Positions 1-9,105 of a stretch of DNA of 16,610 bases are shown piece after piece (within the stretch, counting starts at the first letter, position 1; each line of letters opens with the position of its first letter). The DNA comes from Actinidia chinensis (lineage: Eukaryota > Streptophyta > Magnoliopsida > Ericales > Actinidiaceae): contig VIGQ01000330.1 in assembly GCA_009663005.1 (NCBI GenBank), forward strand, positions 15,001 through 31,610, in the 5' to 3' direction. The position numbers and the translations under genes are program-made. The notes beneath the pieces are model-generated. The model ran no database searches, was not told the DNA's origin, and worked only from the letters and a program-made list of their open reading frames with translations.

Positions 1-1480
1 TGTCCAGTATTGGTAACACCAGAGCCGTCTGACTTTTGCTTGAGAAGAAGAGAAGGGAGAGGCATGATTCCCACACTCAAATCTTGGGTTTAACTTTGGT
101 GGAGCGAGCTTTGAGCTCCTTGCCAAGGAAGAAGACTAGGGAGAAGAAGAAGAATAGTGGAAGAATAAGTTGCTCAGGGTGGTAAACTTGGCCGCAGCCA
201 ATCCAATCTAGTGTTAGCCCCGCACAATAGTCCCTAAGGTTACATACTTTCCTAACCTGGAGTTTCATAGGAGAGGTTTAACACTCTTTCCAAGGAAGAA
301 AGAAATATCTATCTCATCCACTGTCATGTTGTTGAGTTTTTTGAAGATTAGGGTGAAGCCTAGCGCTGACCGAAGAGAAAGAGCGGGCTCCCCACTGGCC
401 AACGGTTGAGATCCCTCTTTTCCTACCGCCCGGTAAGCATTAGAAAAGGATAAGTGAAAGGGTAACGAAGTTTTGGAATGTCATAAAAAAGGTACTGCGG
501 GACCTAGATCTCCCTTCACTCAAATTTTTTGCCCCGAATTTGCAACCTAGAACTATCAATCGAGGAGGTTGGCCGTTGCATCCCACCCATGAGACACATC
601 TTGAAGATTTCAAGATTTTTGCCTCATCACATGCTGCCCCGAGATGTTGTCGAGATCTAGAAGGAGGATGGGGTAATAGCCTACCCCTTCAAACCCATAA
701 TCAGAACCTACAAGTAAGTGTTTAAATACCTTGGTTTCATATTCTTTCTCTGTGGCCTTTAATAAACTTGAACTAATTAGTCGTTTTTTGCAGGCCCTCT
801 AGAGATCAGTGGTAAACAATCAGGAAGTGCGTGACAAAAAGCTCAAATGATTTGAAGAAGCCTAAAAAAGCCTACATCCTAAAGGGTGAGTTAAAACGGG
901 AAATGAGGAGAAGCTCGTTACCAGTGCTGAGAATGATCAAGAGGAGAGGGAGATCAGTTACTCCGATGGTGGCCTAGGTCCTTGTTTACCATTGGCGTCT
1001 ATTATCATAATTGTAAATAGAACCGGTGAACTCTATTTTTGTGAACGCGATCGAGGCTCAGCTTAAGCCTTCCAGAGGGTATTTTCACATTCTTGAAGGA
1101 GCTTCGACACTCTCCTTAACATTCATGTGGTCTGCACCTCAGTCGTATGGCCTAGCCCCTATTCCCGCGACCTTTTTCGCTATCCTCCTCCCTATTTGAT
1201 GAGGAGGAATATTGCACTGACTTGTAGAAGGGGAGGACAACAAGTAGGAGTTGCGACTAAGCTGGATGTAAAGAGATACCGAGATGAGAAAGAGACGATC
1301 GAGCTAGAAAGGGGTTGTTGAAAAAATCCCACATCTGTGAAGTTCCTTGGCATCATTATACAAGGAAGGTTTGTCCATTTTTAAAAACATTGAACTTAAT
1401 TTCTGACAGTCTCGTTTAAAAGGGCAAACACTTTTGCTGTAATATATTTCTTTTGTTGCCACACGTCTTGCTTGTTCATA
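1..1480. other. Unassigned block, no recognised gene
   Basis: No reading frame here is long enough or familiar enough to name. The longest open stretches are about 60 codons on the plus strand (540-725 and 1127-1321). The first begins with a charged and polar run (LEDFKIFASSHAAPRCCRDL); I do not recognise either. The base composition is less AT-rich than the following kilobase, and the stretch from about 800 to 960 reads as lysine- and glutamate-rich in one frame before stopping. It could be a decayed exon cluster or the internal part of an old retroelement. I cannot choose between these. Confidence 0.25.
714..793 (+). other. Possible short intron (80 bp)
   Basis: A near-consensus plant donor (GTAAGT at 714) is followed by an AT-rich stretch and a T-rich tract ending TTTTTTGCAG at 793. 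The 80-bp length and U-rich composition suit a plant intron. The flanking sequence is the unrecognised block at 1-1480, so the call rests on splice signals alone and could be chance. Confidence 0.22.
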
Positions 1481-1486
1481 ATTTTA

Positions 1487-1538
1487 ACTTTAATTTAGAC
1501 TTGCCTAGCGTACTTTTTACTTTAATTTAGACTTGCCT
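1487..1538. repeat. 20-bp perfect direct repeat
   Basis: The 20-mer actttaatttagacttgcct occurs at 1487-1506 and again at 1519-1538 with a 12-bp spacer, a period of 32 bp. T-rich sequence precedes both copies, so this looks like a small local tandem duplication in noncoding DNA. Confidence 0.85.
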
Positions 1539-1539
1539 T

Positions 1540-2450
1540 CGAATGTTTAAGAGACATTGAGCTCGATGCTCAAGTACTCGACTAATAGGCTCATAGCATG
1601 GACTAAGACATTTTAAGCTCCGTCTTGAGTAGTTCAGTGAATAGTCTAAAGAAGGGCGCCTTGTTAAGACGTCCTACATATACGATGCTCAGGAAAATGA
1701 GGATGCATCTCCTCATTCGGGTACATGTTACACTTACAAAAATTTTGGTATGAAAGGATGAATTCCTTGACACTGAGGTAAATTTGTGTCTTAGCATTAG
1801 AAAAAATTTCGCAACTAACAAACACCCTTTGAAATAGCTGAACTCAAAACTTGCATAATCGGAAACAATGACAACCTTTTTTGAAAAATACCAATTTAAA
1901 AGTAAAGTAATTACATGTTTTACGAATAAAATCTTGTGTGCTTTATTCATTTCTCTCATGTAAATATTTGTTCACTCTTTATATAGTCCTTTTGTTATTG
2001 AAATCATTTGTGACTTTACTCATTTAGTAAATAATCTTTACCGCGGCTTGAGATGGTTGCCTAGGTTCATAGAGAGTAACTTTGGATTGAGAGTGAATCC
2101 TCGCGAAAATTGAAGTTGAAGCTCAATTTTGGATAGCCTGATTTGATTGGATATCTTACTTAGTTTTGGTGATTGATTGATTGTGTGGGTTGGGAATAGC
2201 CTATGACACAAGTTTTTTAAAAATTTATCAACTTTTTGGCATCATTTCTAAAATTACATAGTTGATTGAGCATGTCCTGTAGTAAAATGCCCGAATTGTA
2301 AGGTGTTACACACATATTATATATTATAAATATATTTTCCTCCACTGTTATACCTTGCCACATGTAAAGTAATTGATTTAACTAGTTTTTTCGTGCAAGT
2401 AGTAAATTCAGTTTTGAAGAAAATCTAAGTTTAGAAAATATATTCTAGTC
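1540..2450. other. AT-rich DNA without a gene
   Basis: I see no gene. The stretch has short homopolymers and an AT-only palindromic patch around 2312-2335 (atattatatattataaatat). An open stretch of 118 codons on the minus strand (1603-1959) has low-complexity aromatic and leucine-rich composition typical of chance translation of AT-rich DNA, and it has no recognisable domain. Confidence 0.5.
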
Positions 2451-2578
2451 TCCCCCGAGGTTTCAAGGTGTAAAAGTTTATCCTTTGGCGGCTAGAACAG
2501 GTCCCACAGCAATACTCGTAGAGAGTAATCAGGTCAAATCCCAAGGACGGTATCCAGAAGCATTTTCACTGGTAATAG

Positions 2579-2720
2579 CTTTTTGCACTACCGATAGTAC
2601 GTTCAACCAGTAGAGACTCATTCAGGTGGCAAACCTTTTTTTCAGGTTCCTACCGGTAAAACCCATCCAGTGGCATACCATTTTTCACTTTCTACCGGTT
2701 AGTGACTTTTTGCATTACCG
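2579..2720. repeat. Duplicated TTTTTGCAYTACCG motif block with CCGGT sites
   Basis: The motif ctttttgcactaccg at 2579-2593 recurs as ctttttgcattaccg at 2706-2720, 127 bp downstream. Between and around them are several taccggt-like sites (about 2651-2658, 2693-2700 and 2715-2721) and the related cactggtaatag and caaccagtag. This reads as a degenerate short-unit repeat. It lies about 160 bp upstream of a TATA-like element, a layout compatible with the U3 part of an unrecognised LTR or with a host promoter region. Confidence 0.5.
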
Positions 2721-2880
2721 GCAGAACATTGTCCCCAAAGCAAAGCGAATTCAACTTCCAAACCAAGCCTAGTAGCCAAAAGCTACTACAGTAGTACAGG
2801 TTCTGGTAGAAAACATTTACAGCTTTGTACACACTTTTTCAGGAGATTTTTGGTCATTTTGCTACGCCAATTTTGGAGCC

Positions 2881-2890
2881 TATATAAACT
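2881..2890 (+). promoter_or_regulatory. TATA-box-like element
   Basis: TATATAAACT preceded by CC matches the plant TATA consensus well. It is followed by a pyrimidine-rich stretch and then, about 80-110 bp downstream, a GA-rich leader-like stretch (gagagagaagacaagaatag). No coding region downstream can be recognised, so it may be the promoter of a relic retroelement LTR or simply an AT-rich match. Confidence 0.35.
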
Positions 2891-3900
2891 CTTATTCTCA
2901 GATTTGGAAAGAATCTTTGGGCCTTGCAATTATTGCCCTTTTCCATTTTCTAGGTTTAGGTTAGTTTAGAGAGAGAAGACAAGAATAGGTGAAGAGTGAA
3001 ACATTTATGCTTGACGTTTCCTCTCTCCTTTTCATTTAGTTCTCAAGTTTTTAAATACTTCGATCATTTATTGCAAGTAATTTTAGCTTTCATTTATTGT
3101 TGTATTTACTTGTCAATGCTCTAATTTAACTTGTTTTTATTTATGATTCTTGTTTCTTTATTTTTTGGTAGCACCCCCACTGATAATGATTTCTTCATCA
3201 TCAATGTTTGGCGAACCTCTTGGCTTGGTTCAAGGAGTAATCTCATCTCTGACCTAGGTTTAGTGTTTTTTTTTCTAAATAGTTTTCACAATGTTTGTTT
3301 TGTGACGATTAATGTGAAATCTTTTAATTTAAACTAGATGTACCTATATTGATTATGTATTAACAAACCTTGACTTGGTACATGTGATGCTTAGTTTCCT
3401 TTGGCACTCTAGTTTCAATAAAATATCTCAAAACCTTAATCATCCACAAACACTCTTTTTAGAAAAAATAAACCTTAATTGCTAAATCCTCTGACTAATA
3501 TCATACCATAAATAAGACTTGATTGAGTTATAAATGAGAGTACTGAAGTTAGGGATGGATCAAATTTTTGGACCTTACTACCTTATTTTTATAGTTTAAA
3601 CACCGTAGTTATTAGAAACCAACCTTTTACAAACCAAACCCATTTTATTGCTTTTAATTCTTTTATTTTTTCACTTGCAACTCAATTCAACTTTCCACTA
3701 ATAGTTCCTTGAGGAGAAATGGCTTCAGGTACTCCGAGTATTATTCTGCACTGATAAGTTTCTATGCTTGGAAATAATCACACTTTTAAGAGCAAGCATA
3801 AGGCTATTAACATTGATGATTCACATAGCAAGTCATCAACTATGCAAGGTCTTTGCGAATTGGACATAAAAAGAATGATGCTTCCTTAATTTGCACATTT
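2891..3900. other. T-rich, leader- or intron-like noncoding stretch
   Basis: This kilobase has T-rich runs, no open frame beyond 68 codons (3131-3337, no recognisable domain) and no RNA-gene or terminal-repeat signature. Its position behind the TATA-like element suggests a transcribed leader or LTR interior, but nothing in the sequence proves this. Confidence 0.35.
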
Positions 3901-3910
3901 GCCATGTTAA

Positions 3911-3937
3911 ACACTGTGGCATCTAGCAGCACAGTGT
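3911..3937. repeat. Short perfect hairpin, 8-bp arms
   Basis: Arms acactgtg (3911-3918) and cacagtgt (3930-3937) are perfect reverse complements around an 11-base loop. It lies about 55 bp outside the left LTR of the minus-strand copia element. It has no U-tract and no known role. Confidence 0.55.
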
Positions 3938-3992
3938 GAGAATGAGAAGAAAGGTTTGTGCTCTGAGAAAACGATGTCAACAGCTGGACTGG

Positions 3993-4490
3993 TGTTGGAT
4001 TAAAAACAAACAATGCGTCTTAACCATAATGGATCGGGAATAATAACTCCACACAAACAAGCAAGTAAGAAACCAAACATCAAAGGGACACAGAGATTTT
4101 TTACGTGGTTCGGCCATGCTAAGATACATCACGGCCACACCGAGTAGCATTCCCTAAAATAAAATTAGGATTACAATCTCTCACAACTCTTTCTTCTCTC
4201 TCTTAGCCTTAGCTACCTTTTATCATCTCCTAGACTTCAATATCTATTTTATAGAGAAAACCTAGGAAGAGAGACTTAAGCAAATGATGTCAGTAAGCCG
4301 CAAATCGGAGGACTTGGACTCTTGCCCAAATCGGAGGACGGACTTTGCCACAATATAGACTTGGAATTGCCGAAATTGAGAATTGGACCTTCCGCAAGCG
4401 GAGACTGGGACTTAGCCGCAATCGAAGACTAAAGACTCAGCCGTTTAATTGTAGACTTTGAAATGTAGGCTCCACTTCACATAACTAACA
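3993..4490 (-). repeat. 3' LTR of the minus-strand copia element
   Basis: On the plus strand it begins tgttggattaaaaac and ends cataactaaca. It aligns along its whole length with 8509-8981, sharing for example gggacacagagatt, tacgtggttcgg, cttagccttagc, ctcctagacttcaa and gactaaagactcagccg. At 498 bp it is 25 bp longer than its partner, mainly because of extra material in the U3 repeat region. Many differences between the two LTRs are single-base insertions or deletions. Confidence 0.93.
4297..4468 (-). repeat. U3 tandem array in the 3' LTR, about seven degenerate 22-26 bp units
   Basis: Read on the plus strand, successive units begin gccgcaaatcgg, gcccaaatcgg, gccacaatatag, gccgaaattgag, tccgcaagcgg, gccgcaatcgaag and gccgtttaattg. 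Each continues with a version of agacttggactt. The array lies between the TATA box and the outer end of U3 on the element's coding strand, where enhancer repeats of TNT1-type elements are known to lie. Confidence 0.75.
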
Positions 4491-4503
4491 ATCTCCCACT
4501 TGG
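4491..4503 (-). other. Polypurine tract
   Basis: On the minus strand ccaagtgggagat abuts the TG start of the 3' LTR. This purine-rich sequence directly before TGTT is the usual plus-strand cDNA priming site and closely resembles the tract seen in plant TNT1-like elements. It fixes the inner boundary of the 3' LTR at 4490. Confidence 0.85.
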
Positions 4504-4639
4504 AGGCTGCCACAAACTGCTCCTCGGGTAACTCCCTTGTTTAAATATTACTCAAACGGTGTGTGTGGCATTAAGGCCCTCATACTTAGAAGACCCACTG
4601 AAGGACACATAGCTTCAAATTTTCAATGGTCACACTTTT

Positions 4640-5065
4640 GTGAACTGTATTGAGGATTATGGATTTGTGTGGCATCTTCTCCAAATTATCAAACCCTTCA
4701 TCTAGGAGTGATCGGATGAAGTGATTACCTTACTGTCGATGTGTTTGTTTCTTGCATGGAAAGCGAATTCTTGCCAAATGAATTGCACTTGGGACTATCG
4801 CTGTAGATAGGCCATTCGATGCTCCTTACCCAACTCTCTCATGAAACTCTGCCAACCAAAACCACTCCTTACAAGTTAGGTTAGCCAGCCACATACTCCG
4901 CTGTGGAGAAAGAGCAACAATTTTTGCAATCTCGAAACCCAACTAACTTGCGATTAGCCAAATGTGAAAACATATCCAGTAGTGACTCTTTCTGCCATTC
5001 AAACATCTCTAGCATGTTCAGAATGACAAACCATGTAGACGAATCTCCGAGCCTCCATAACACAA
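4640..5065 (-). pseudogene. Copia RNase H domain, frame-broken
   Basis: RNase H degrades the RNA strand of the RNA:DNA hybrid during reverse transcription. On the minus strand a C-terminal copia motif is visible around 4890-4935 (KNCCSFSTAEYVAG, matching the family block that ends in STAEAEY). Further on, around 4735-4790, come frame-shifted traces of the SQ-AIHLAKN block and the H-IDV segment. The domain follows RT remnants, as expected, and ends about 150 bp before the polypurine tract. Several frame changes separate the blocks, so no continuous product can be made. Confidence 0.78.
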
Positions 5066-6115
5066 CGCTGCATCCTGGAGTACCCTAAATACCTCAACCA
5101 CTTCCCAAAGCTTCCCAGTGCTCCTTTCAGGATATTACTCATGAATGCTATCATTCCAAAACTGCTTGCAGAAATTATCTGGCCTCGTACAGACCATAGC
5201 ATACCCACCATAAGGCTACCAACGGCTGAAGGTAATGGTTACCTTTGACATGTAATCATTCTCTGTCCGGTGTAGTAGTTGACTTTGATTCTTTGAAAGT
5301 CTTTCTAAAAGAATTCCCAAGGGGAGTAGGCAACAGAGTGCTGACTGTTTTGGCTTTATCCATGGCTAAATCTCTCAGACTTGTCGATTGTAGTCGGCTT
5401 GTGATAGTGTCAATTCTTGTTGCTCTGTCTCTAGTAATCCGCCATACCAAGTATCATCTTCGCATGACCCAAGTCCTTCATTGAGAATCTCTTGGATAGA
5501 ATCTCCTTCAGTTGTAATTTCCATCATGCGGATCATGCAATAAGCTGTCATCCACATATTAATAGAAGGAAATATAATGATGTGAAAACTTCTCTAAAAA
5601 TAGCACAATGGTCGCATGGCATCTTGCTAACTATTGTCAGACATGAACCACATCCAAACTTGATGTAACCTGTCTGCGGTGCTTGTTTTCAAAACCATAC
5701 AAGCTCTTCTTACGTTGTACACCATATTGCTGCCAATTTCTTCAGACCCTTGGTTGCTGCATTAGATGTCTTCATTAGAATCCCTATGAGGAAATGCCGT
5801 TTTTACATCTAGTGCTTAGATGCAAGTCTTCCACTATGCCACAAGACTCAAGATTGTGCCGAATGGTTGAGAACTTCACAACAGGAGAGAAGATTCTGTA
5901 AATCACACCTTGCCTTTTGTTGAACCTTTTGCAAACATCTAGCCTTGTACCTCTTCGACCTAATGCTCTTTTTTCATCTATAAACCCACTTGTTATGCAG
6001 GGTCTTCTACCCTTAGGCAAATCAACCAAATCCCATTGGTTGGTTAGATGGTGAGGGGTCCATCTCATCATCCATGGCTTGCTTCCACTCACCTTTGCAT
6101 CGGGCCTCACGGCTT
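5000..6115 (-). pseudogene. Copia reverse transcriptase, frame-broken
   Basis: Reverse transcriptase copies the element RNA into cDNA inside the Gag particle. On the minus strand the N-terminal block lies at about 5800-6080, with visible WDLVDLPKGRRP and IFSPVVKFSTIRHNL, the copia block that leads to the first catalytic aspartate. The YVDD box is intact at 5547-5558. Downstream come NEGLGSCEDDTW (a decayed KDLG-A-ILGM block), LTLSQADYNRQV (5378-5420), KSKSTTTPDRE (5256-5290), and a shifted version of the block that usually reads RPDI in copia RT (about 5160-5190). At least six frame changes are needed to join these. It lies between integrase and RNase H, as expected. Confidence 0.9.
5547..5558 (-). 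other. RT catalytic YVDD box
   Basis: The minus strand reads tatgtggatgac, giving Tyr-Val-Asp-Asp, the polymerase active-site motif of copia RT. It is preceded by codons for a hydrophobic strand (FLLL). The adjoining frame is broken on both sides, so the motif survives in a dead context. Confidence 0.88.
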
Positions 6116-7100
6116 CCTCATAACATTTTTATGATTCACCATGTCTGGAAGTAGCAAGTACTGTAGAGATGACATGTACCGAGCTGGGTCTGATTCTGAG
6201 TTGTTCTGGTCGATCTTTCTCAAACACAGGATCAGGTGGAGGAACTTGCGTTTCTAACGGTATGTTTTGATCTCTAGGCATCAATACATCGTTTTAGAAA
6301 TCTCTCAAGGTTCTGGCAAAATCCTTCTTTGATGCTTTGGTCCCGCTCATTCATCATGTCCTTGTACATGGCATTCTCATTGAACACCACAGCTCTACTC
6401 ATTAGACTTGCGGTTTTCGATGTCCCAAAACGATAGCCAAAGTCATTTATCCCATAACCAATGAAGAATGCACTTTCTTAGATTTTAGACAAGTTTGGAC
6501 TGTTTTCTGCCTCAATATTGAAAAATGCGACAAACCAAATATCTTAGATGAGATAAATTACCATTTCATGTCCAAGCTTCTTGGGGCAACCCACAGTTCA
6601 AATACTGGGGTACGCGGTGATTAGTATGCAGCCGGGCTCACAGCTCTGCCCAAAATTGTTTTGGCAACCAGCATGTATCCTCATACACCGTGCACGCTCT
6701 GTGATAGTTCTGTTCATGCGCTCGGCTAACCCCATTCTGTTGTGGATTCCTAGGAACGTCTTCTGTCTCTTGATTCCATTCATAGCGCAGAGTACCTTTC
6801 GAACTCATCACGTAATACTCTCCACCATTGTCTGACCTCAAGCACTTTCAACTTAGGACTCTGTCTCATTCTCCGTAGGAGCTCTCCATTTCGTGAAAAA
6901 ATCAAATACATATGAATTTTGTGTTTCAAAAAATACCCATAGCTCTATAGCATCATCAATGAATGTGAAACCAAAGTAAGGGACCACCAAAGGAACTTAC
7001 TGTAGATGTCCCCACACATCGGTGTGAACAGCTCCCACCGTTCGCGCTTATGGCTTTGAATGTTCTTGAGAAATGACTTTCTTCTGCTTTCCCATAGACG
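6115..7100 (-). pseudogene. Copia integrase core and C-terminal region, frame-broken
   Basis: Integrase inserts the cDNA into the host genome. On the minus strand the core starts around 7030-6950 with a shifted HTDVWGP-type block, seen as LFTPMCGD. It continues at 6841 with MRSDNGGEYYVMSS, which carries the second catalytic Asp of the DDE triad. Next come NPQQNGVSRAHEQN in one frame and LAERMNRTITERARC in another (the catalytic Glu block), then FWAEL. Around 6300-6500 are shifted traces of the copia integrase C-terminal block (ESAFFIGYGINDFGYRFG and FNENAMYKD). Overlapping frames each carry half of one conserved block, which marks recent single-base indels. The segment 6115-6300 is the variable linker before RT. 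Confidence 0.9.
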
Positions 7101-7105
7101 CAATC

Positions 7106-7360
7106 CTAGCCAAAAATTCCCAGATCTCGATGCTTTAGCCCTAGGAACAATTTCCATTCGTGATCATGATCTTCCTCCTTTCTCACGCATGTGTCCAAAG
7201 CCTCAGGTGCCATGTAGTTGCATCCTGGTTCGGAGAAGCAGCTTGCAAGTACGTGTGTCATCCAGAAGATAACATAAAGGGTTCTGTTTCTTCCCATGCT
7301 CCACACCATGCCACCTTTCGTCACCTTCCATGCATCGTCAGTAAAGAAGTCTTGCATCCC
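7106..7360 (-). pseudogene. GAG-pre-integrase domain remnant
   Basis: The frame at 7106-7357 on the minus strand reads MQDFFTDDAWKVTKGGMVW, then a degraded zinc-binding region, then LGLKHRDLGIFG. This is the order of the copia pre-integrase segment, where a conserved FTDD-W-VTKG block precedes an HxxxxH/CxxC zinc site. The histidines and cysteines of that site are partly lost or out of frame. It lies directly between protease and integrase. Confidence 0.8.
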
Positions 7361-7439
7361 GATGTTGCAGGTTGTCCCACAGAAAATCAGGATTCCTTTT
7401 CAAATGGGCAGTGTTCTCACATCTTTAAGCGTAGGAGTC

Positions 7440-7701
7440 GTCCCATTTGTAAGGGATAATCTGCAATTCTCCATTCCCAAGAATGGAACAAGGTTCATAA
7501 TCTTCGAATTATTTACTTTCCGAAGTCACCCTTCACATAATTGTGGAGAAGAATCTCTCTCTGGTAGAGGTGGAGTGAATAAACAGCGCCCGAGTCTACT
7601 ATCATACACGTCGTGTGTTTGTGTGATAATGATAGAACCTTAAAGCTTCGAATCTTTCCATTGTCAGAGACGTTAACAGAGGTGTTACCATCTTTGATCA
7701 A
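7440..7701 (-). pseudogene. Copia aspartic protease, frame-broken
   Basis: This enzyme cleaves the Gag-Pol polyprotein. The minus-strand frame at 7513-7701 contains CMIVDSGAVYSLHLYQRE followed by NYVKGDFGK. The D-S-G triad at its centre is the catalytic aspartate motif of retroelement proteases, and the GDFGK block is typical of TNT1-like copia elements. Downstream, shifted traces of the GMGT and LKDVR blocks continue to about 7400. The triad is intact, but the frame is lost within 40 codons on the C-terminal side. Confidence 0.88.
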
Positions 7702-7714
7702 TTAGCATGCTCTT

Positions 7715-8461
7715 TGGGCTTTTGCAGTGCTTTTGCGAAATGCCCCTTCTTCCCACAATTGTCAGCATTCGGCGTCTTCTATCGTGGCCCTTTGGATTCC
7801 CCCTACCTTGATTTTGAGGAGAACCTTTGTTGCTTCCTCGATTGGCTGATATCCCTCGGTCTGTACTCAAAGAACTTCCTGACGTCCTGCCAGCCCGCTG
7901 GATTTTCGTGCAATTCTTCGCTGAGAATTATGCCCCCACCACGTCGTCGTATTTAGCTTACTTGAACCGGAGGAATTGCTGACCGCCAGGACCAGGACTA
8001 TCCCAATGTTTTTGGCAATCCAGATAGATAACAAAGATCTCACTCGTCGTTCAAAGTTAATATCCACCAGACTCCATTGACTTGTGACTGTGTTGAAATT
8101 AGTCAAAGTGCTACAGCCACACGTCCATCATTCGCCCTCTTCATGTGAAGAGTTCTTTTTCAGCAATACACGTTTATTTGATGCGGAAGGTTTCTCATAC
8201 ATTTGGATAAGCAGCCATCAAACTGATGTCTTTCTCCTGCGATATATTGAATGTACAGACGAGGGATAGAGTCACCGGATCGTACCTAGAGCTTTTTATG
8301 TCTAGAACTTGTTCCAGTCTGACTTTCATGTCTTCTGGGTTCTTCCCCTTAAAGAGGGTGATAGAGATCTTTTTGATAAAGATACATCCTCCATCTGCAT
8401 CTTCCAAAAACTAAAGTTCTCTCCGTTGAACTTTTGATTTGGTCTTGCCCTCTTCAGCCAT
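7715..8461 (-). pseudogene. Copia gag (nucleocapsid/capsid), frame-broken
   Basis: Gag forms the virus-like particle that packages element RNA. The likely start is the minus-strand ATG at 8461, opening MAEEGKTKSKV, 33 bases inside the primer site. The body shows FWKMQMED, a shifted AFNISQEK block at about 8230, FNTVTSQWSLVDINFE at 8045-8103 and AVSNSSGSSKL at about 7960-7992. The last two are hallmark blocks of TNT1-94-type gag (UBN2/DUF4219 family). A basic RG-rich tail precedes the CCHC knuckle at 7730-7776. About eight frame changes occur within roughly 250 codons. Confidence 0.88.
7730..7776 (-). other. CCHC zinc knuckle of gag
   Basis: In one minus-strand frame the sequence reads NCGKKGHFAK, and in the neighbouring frame KHCKSPKS. 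Together these show the CX2CX4HX4C nucleocapsid knuckle that binds the element RNA, split by a one-base frame change before the last cysteine. Confidence 0.75.
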
Positions 8462-8493
8462 GTTGTTGCGTGTCATAATCTTCCGGAACCAAG

Positions 8494-8506
8494 GCTCTGA
8501 TTACCA
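8494..8506 (-). other. Primer-binding site (initiator tRNA-Met type) with a one-base insertion
   Basis: The minus strand reads tggtaatcagagc, which is the copia primer site TGGTATCAGAGC with one extra A. It lies two bases inside the 5' LTR end. It identifies the minus-strand orientation and the right-hand LTR as the 5' LTR. Confidence 0.9.
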
Positions 8507-8761
8507 GTTGTTGGGATTAAAAAAAACCATGCGTATTTTCACCCTAATGGACGGAATAATAACATCACACAAACAAGCAAGTAAGAAACAAACAATAAAA
8601 GGGACACAGAGATTTACGTGGTTCGGACACCAATTAAGCCTAAATACACGGCCACACGAGTAAGCAATTCACTAAAAACAAAGTTTAGGATTACCCATCT
8701 TCCCTCAATCTTTCTTCTCTCTTAGCCTTAGCACCTTCTTATAATCTCCTAGACTTCAAAT

Positions 8762-8773
8762 CTATTTATAGAG
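8762..8773 (-). promoter_or_regulatory. LTR promoter TATA box
   Basis: The minus strand reads CTCTATAAATAG within the 5' LTR, downstream of the U3 repeats and about 255 bp before the primer site. This is the expected placement for the element's Pol II promoter. The 3' LTR carries the altered form ctctataaaatag. Confidence 0.75.
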
Positions 8774-8816
8774 AAAACCTAGGGAAGAGGAATGACTTAA
8801 GCACTGATGTCATTCA

Positions 8817-8952
8817 GCCGCAATCAGAGACTTGGAATTGCCACAATGTTAGACTTTAAATTGTAGACTTGACTTCTTGCCGCAAGCGGAGATGAACTTA
8901 GCCGACAATCGAAGACTAAAGACTCAGCCGTAATTGTAGACTTTTGAAATGT
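8817..8952 (-). repeat. U3 tandem array in the 5' LTR, about five degenerate units
   Basis: On the plus strand, units begin gccgcaatcagag, gccacaatgttag, gccgcaagcgg, gccgacaatcgaag and gccgtaattgtag. The 3' LTR carries about two more units. U3 repeat number often varies between copies in TNT1-like elements, but a difference between the two LTRs of one copy implies change after insertion, recombination or assembly error. Confidence 0.72.
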
Positions 8953-9105
8953 CAGACACTCCAAATTCCACATACCCTACAACTTTGTAAATACTTCAGT
9001 GTTATGAGTCAAGAAAAAGAAGAAAAAGAGTAGTTGGATTAACTTCAAGAGAACAGATTTTGAATTGCGGTTGCGACCCCAAACGTTGTTGTCCAATGAG
9101 AGTAC

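Larger units (their letters stand above)
3993..8981 (-). mobile_element. Ty1/copia LTR retrotransposon, near full length, degenerate (Tork/TNT1-like)
   Basis: The element is about 4.99 kb and reads right to left. It has two related LTRs (8509-8981 as the 5' LTR, 3993-4490 as the 3' LTR), both with TG...CA ends on the coding strand. A tRNA-Met-type primer site lies just inside the 5' LTR and a purine tract just inside the 3' LTR. Remnants of gag, CCHC zinc knuckle, protease, GAG-pre-integrase, integrase, RT and RNase H follow in that order; integrase before RT is diagnostic of copia. The gag and protease residues resemble the plant TNT1-94 group of the Tork lineage. The coding frame is broken many times, so this copy is non-autonomous as written. 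Flanking 5-mers (actgg on the left, acttt on the right) are not a clean target-site duplication. Confidence 0.93.
8509..8981 (-). repeat. 5' LTR of the minus-strand copia element
   Basis: On the plus strand it begins tgttgggattaaaaaaaac and ends cataccctaca. It pairs with 3993-4490. In element orientation, U3 (with the repeat array) is at the right, the TATA box is near 8765 and U5 is at the left against the primer site. Its 473 bp length is within the normal range for this lineage. Confidence 0.92.

Noticed and set aside
1603..1959. 118-codon minus-strand open frame
   Set aside because: Composition is typical of chance translation of AT-rich DNA. No domain, no homologue recognised and no promoter or splice context.
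7060..7643. Plus-strand open frames of 70-115 codons opposite the minus-strand element
   Set aside because: They are antisense shadows of the protease and pre-integrase remnants, which are recognisable on the minus strand.
3988..8986. Target-site duplication for the minus-strand element (actgg / acttt)
   Set aside because: Only three of five bases agree. Decay or sequence error could explain the rest, but it does not support a claim.
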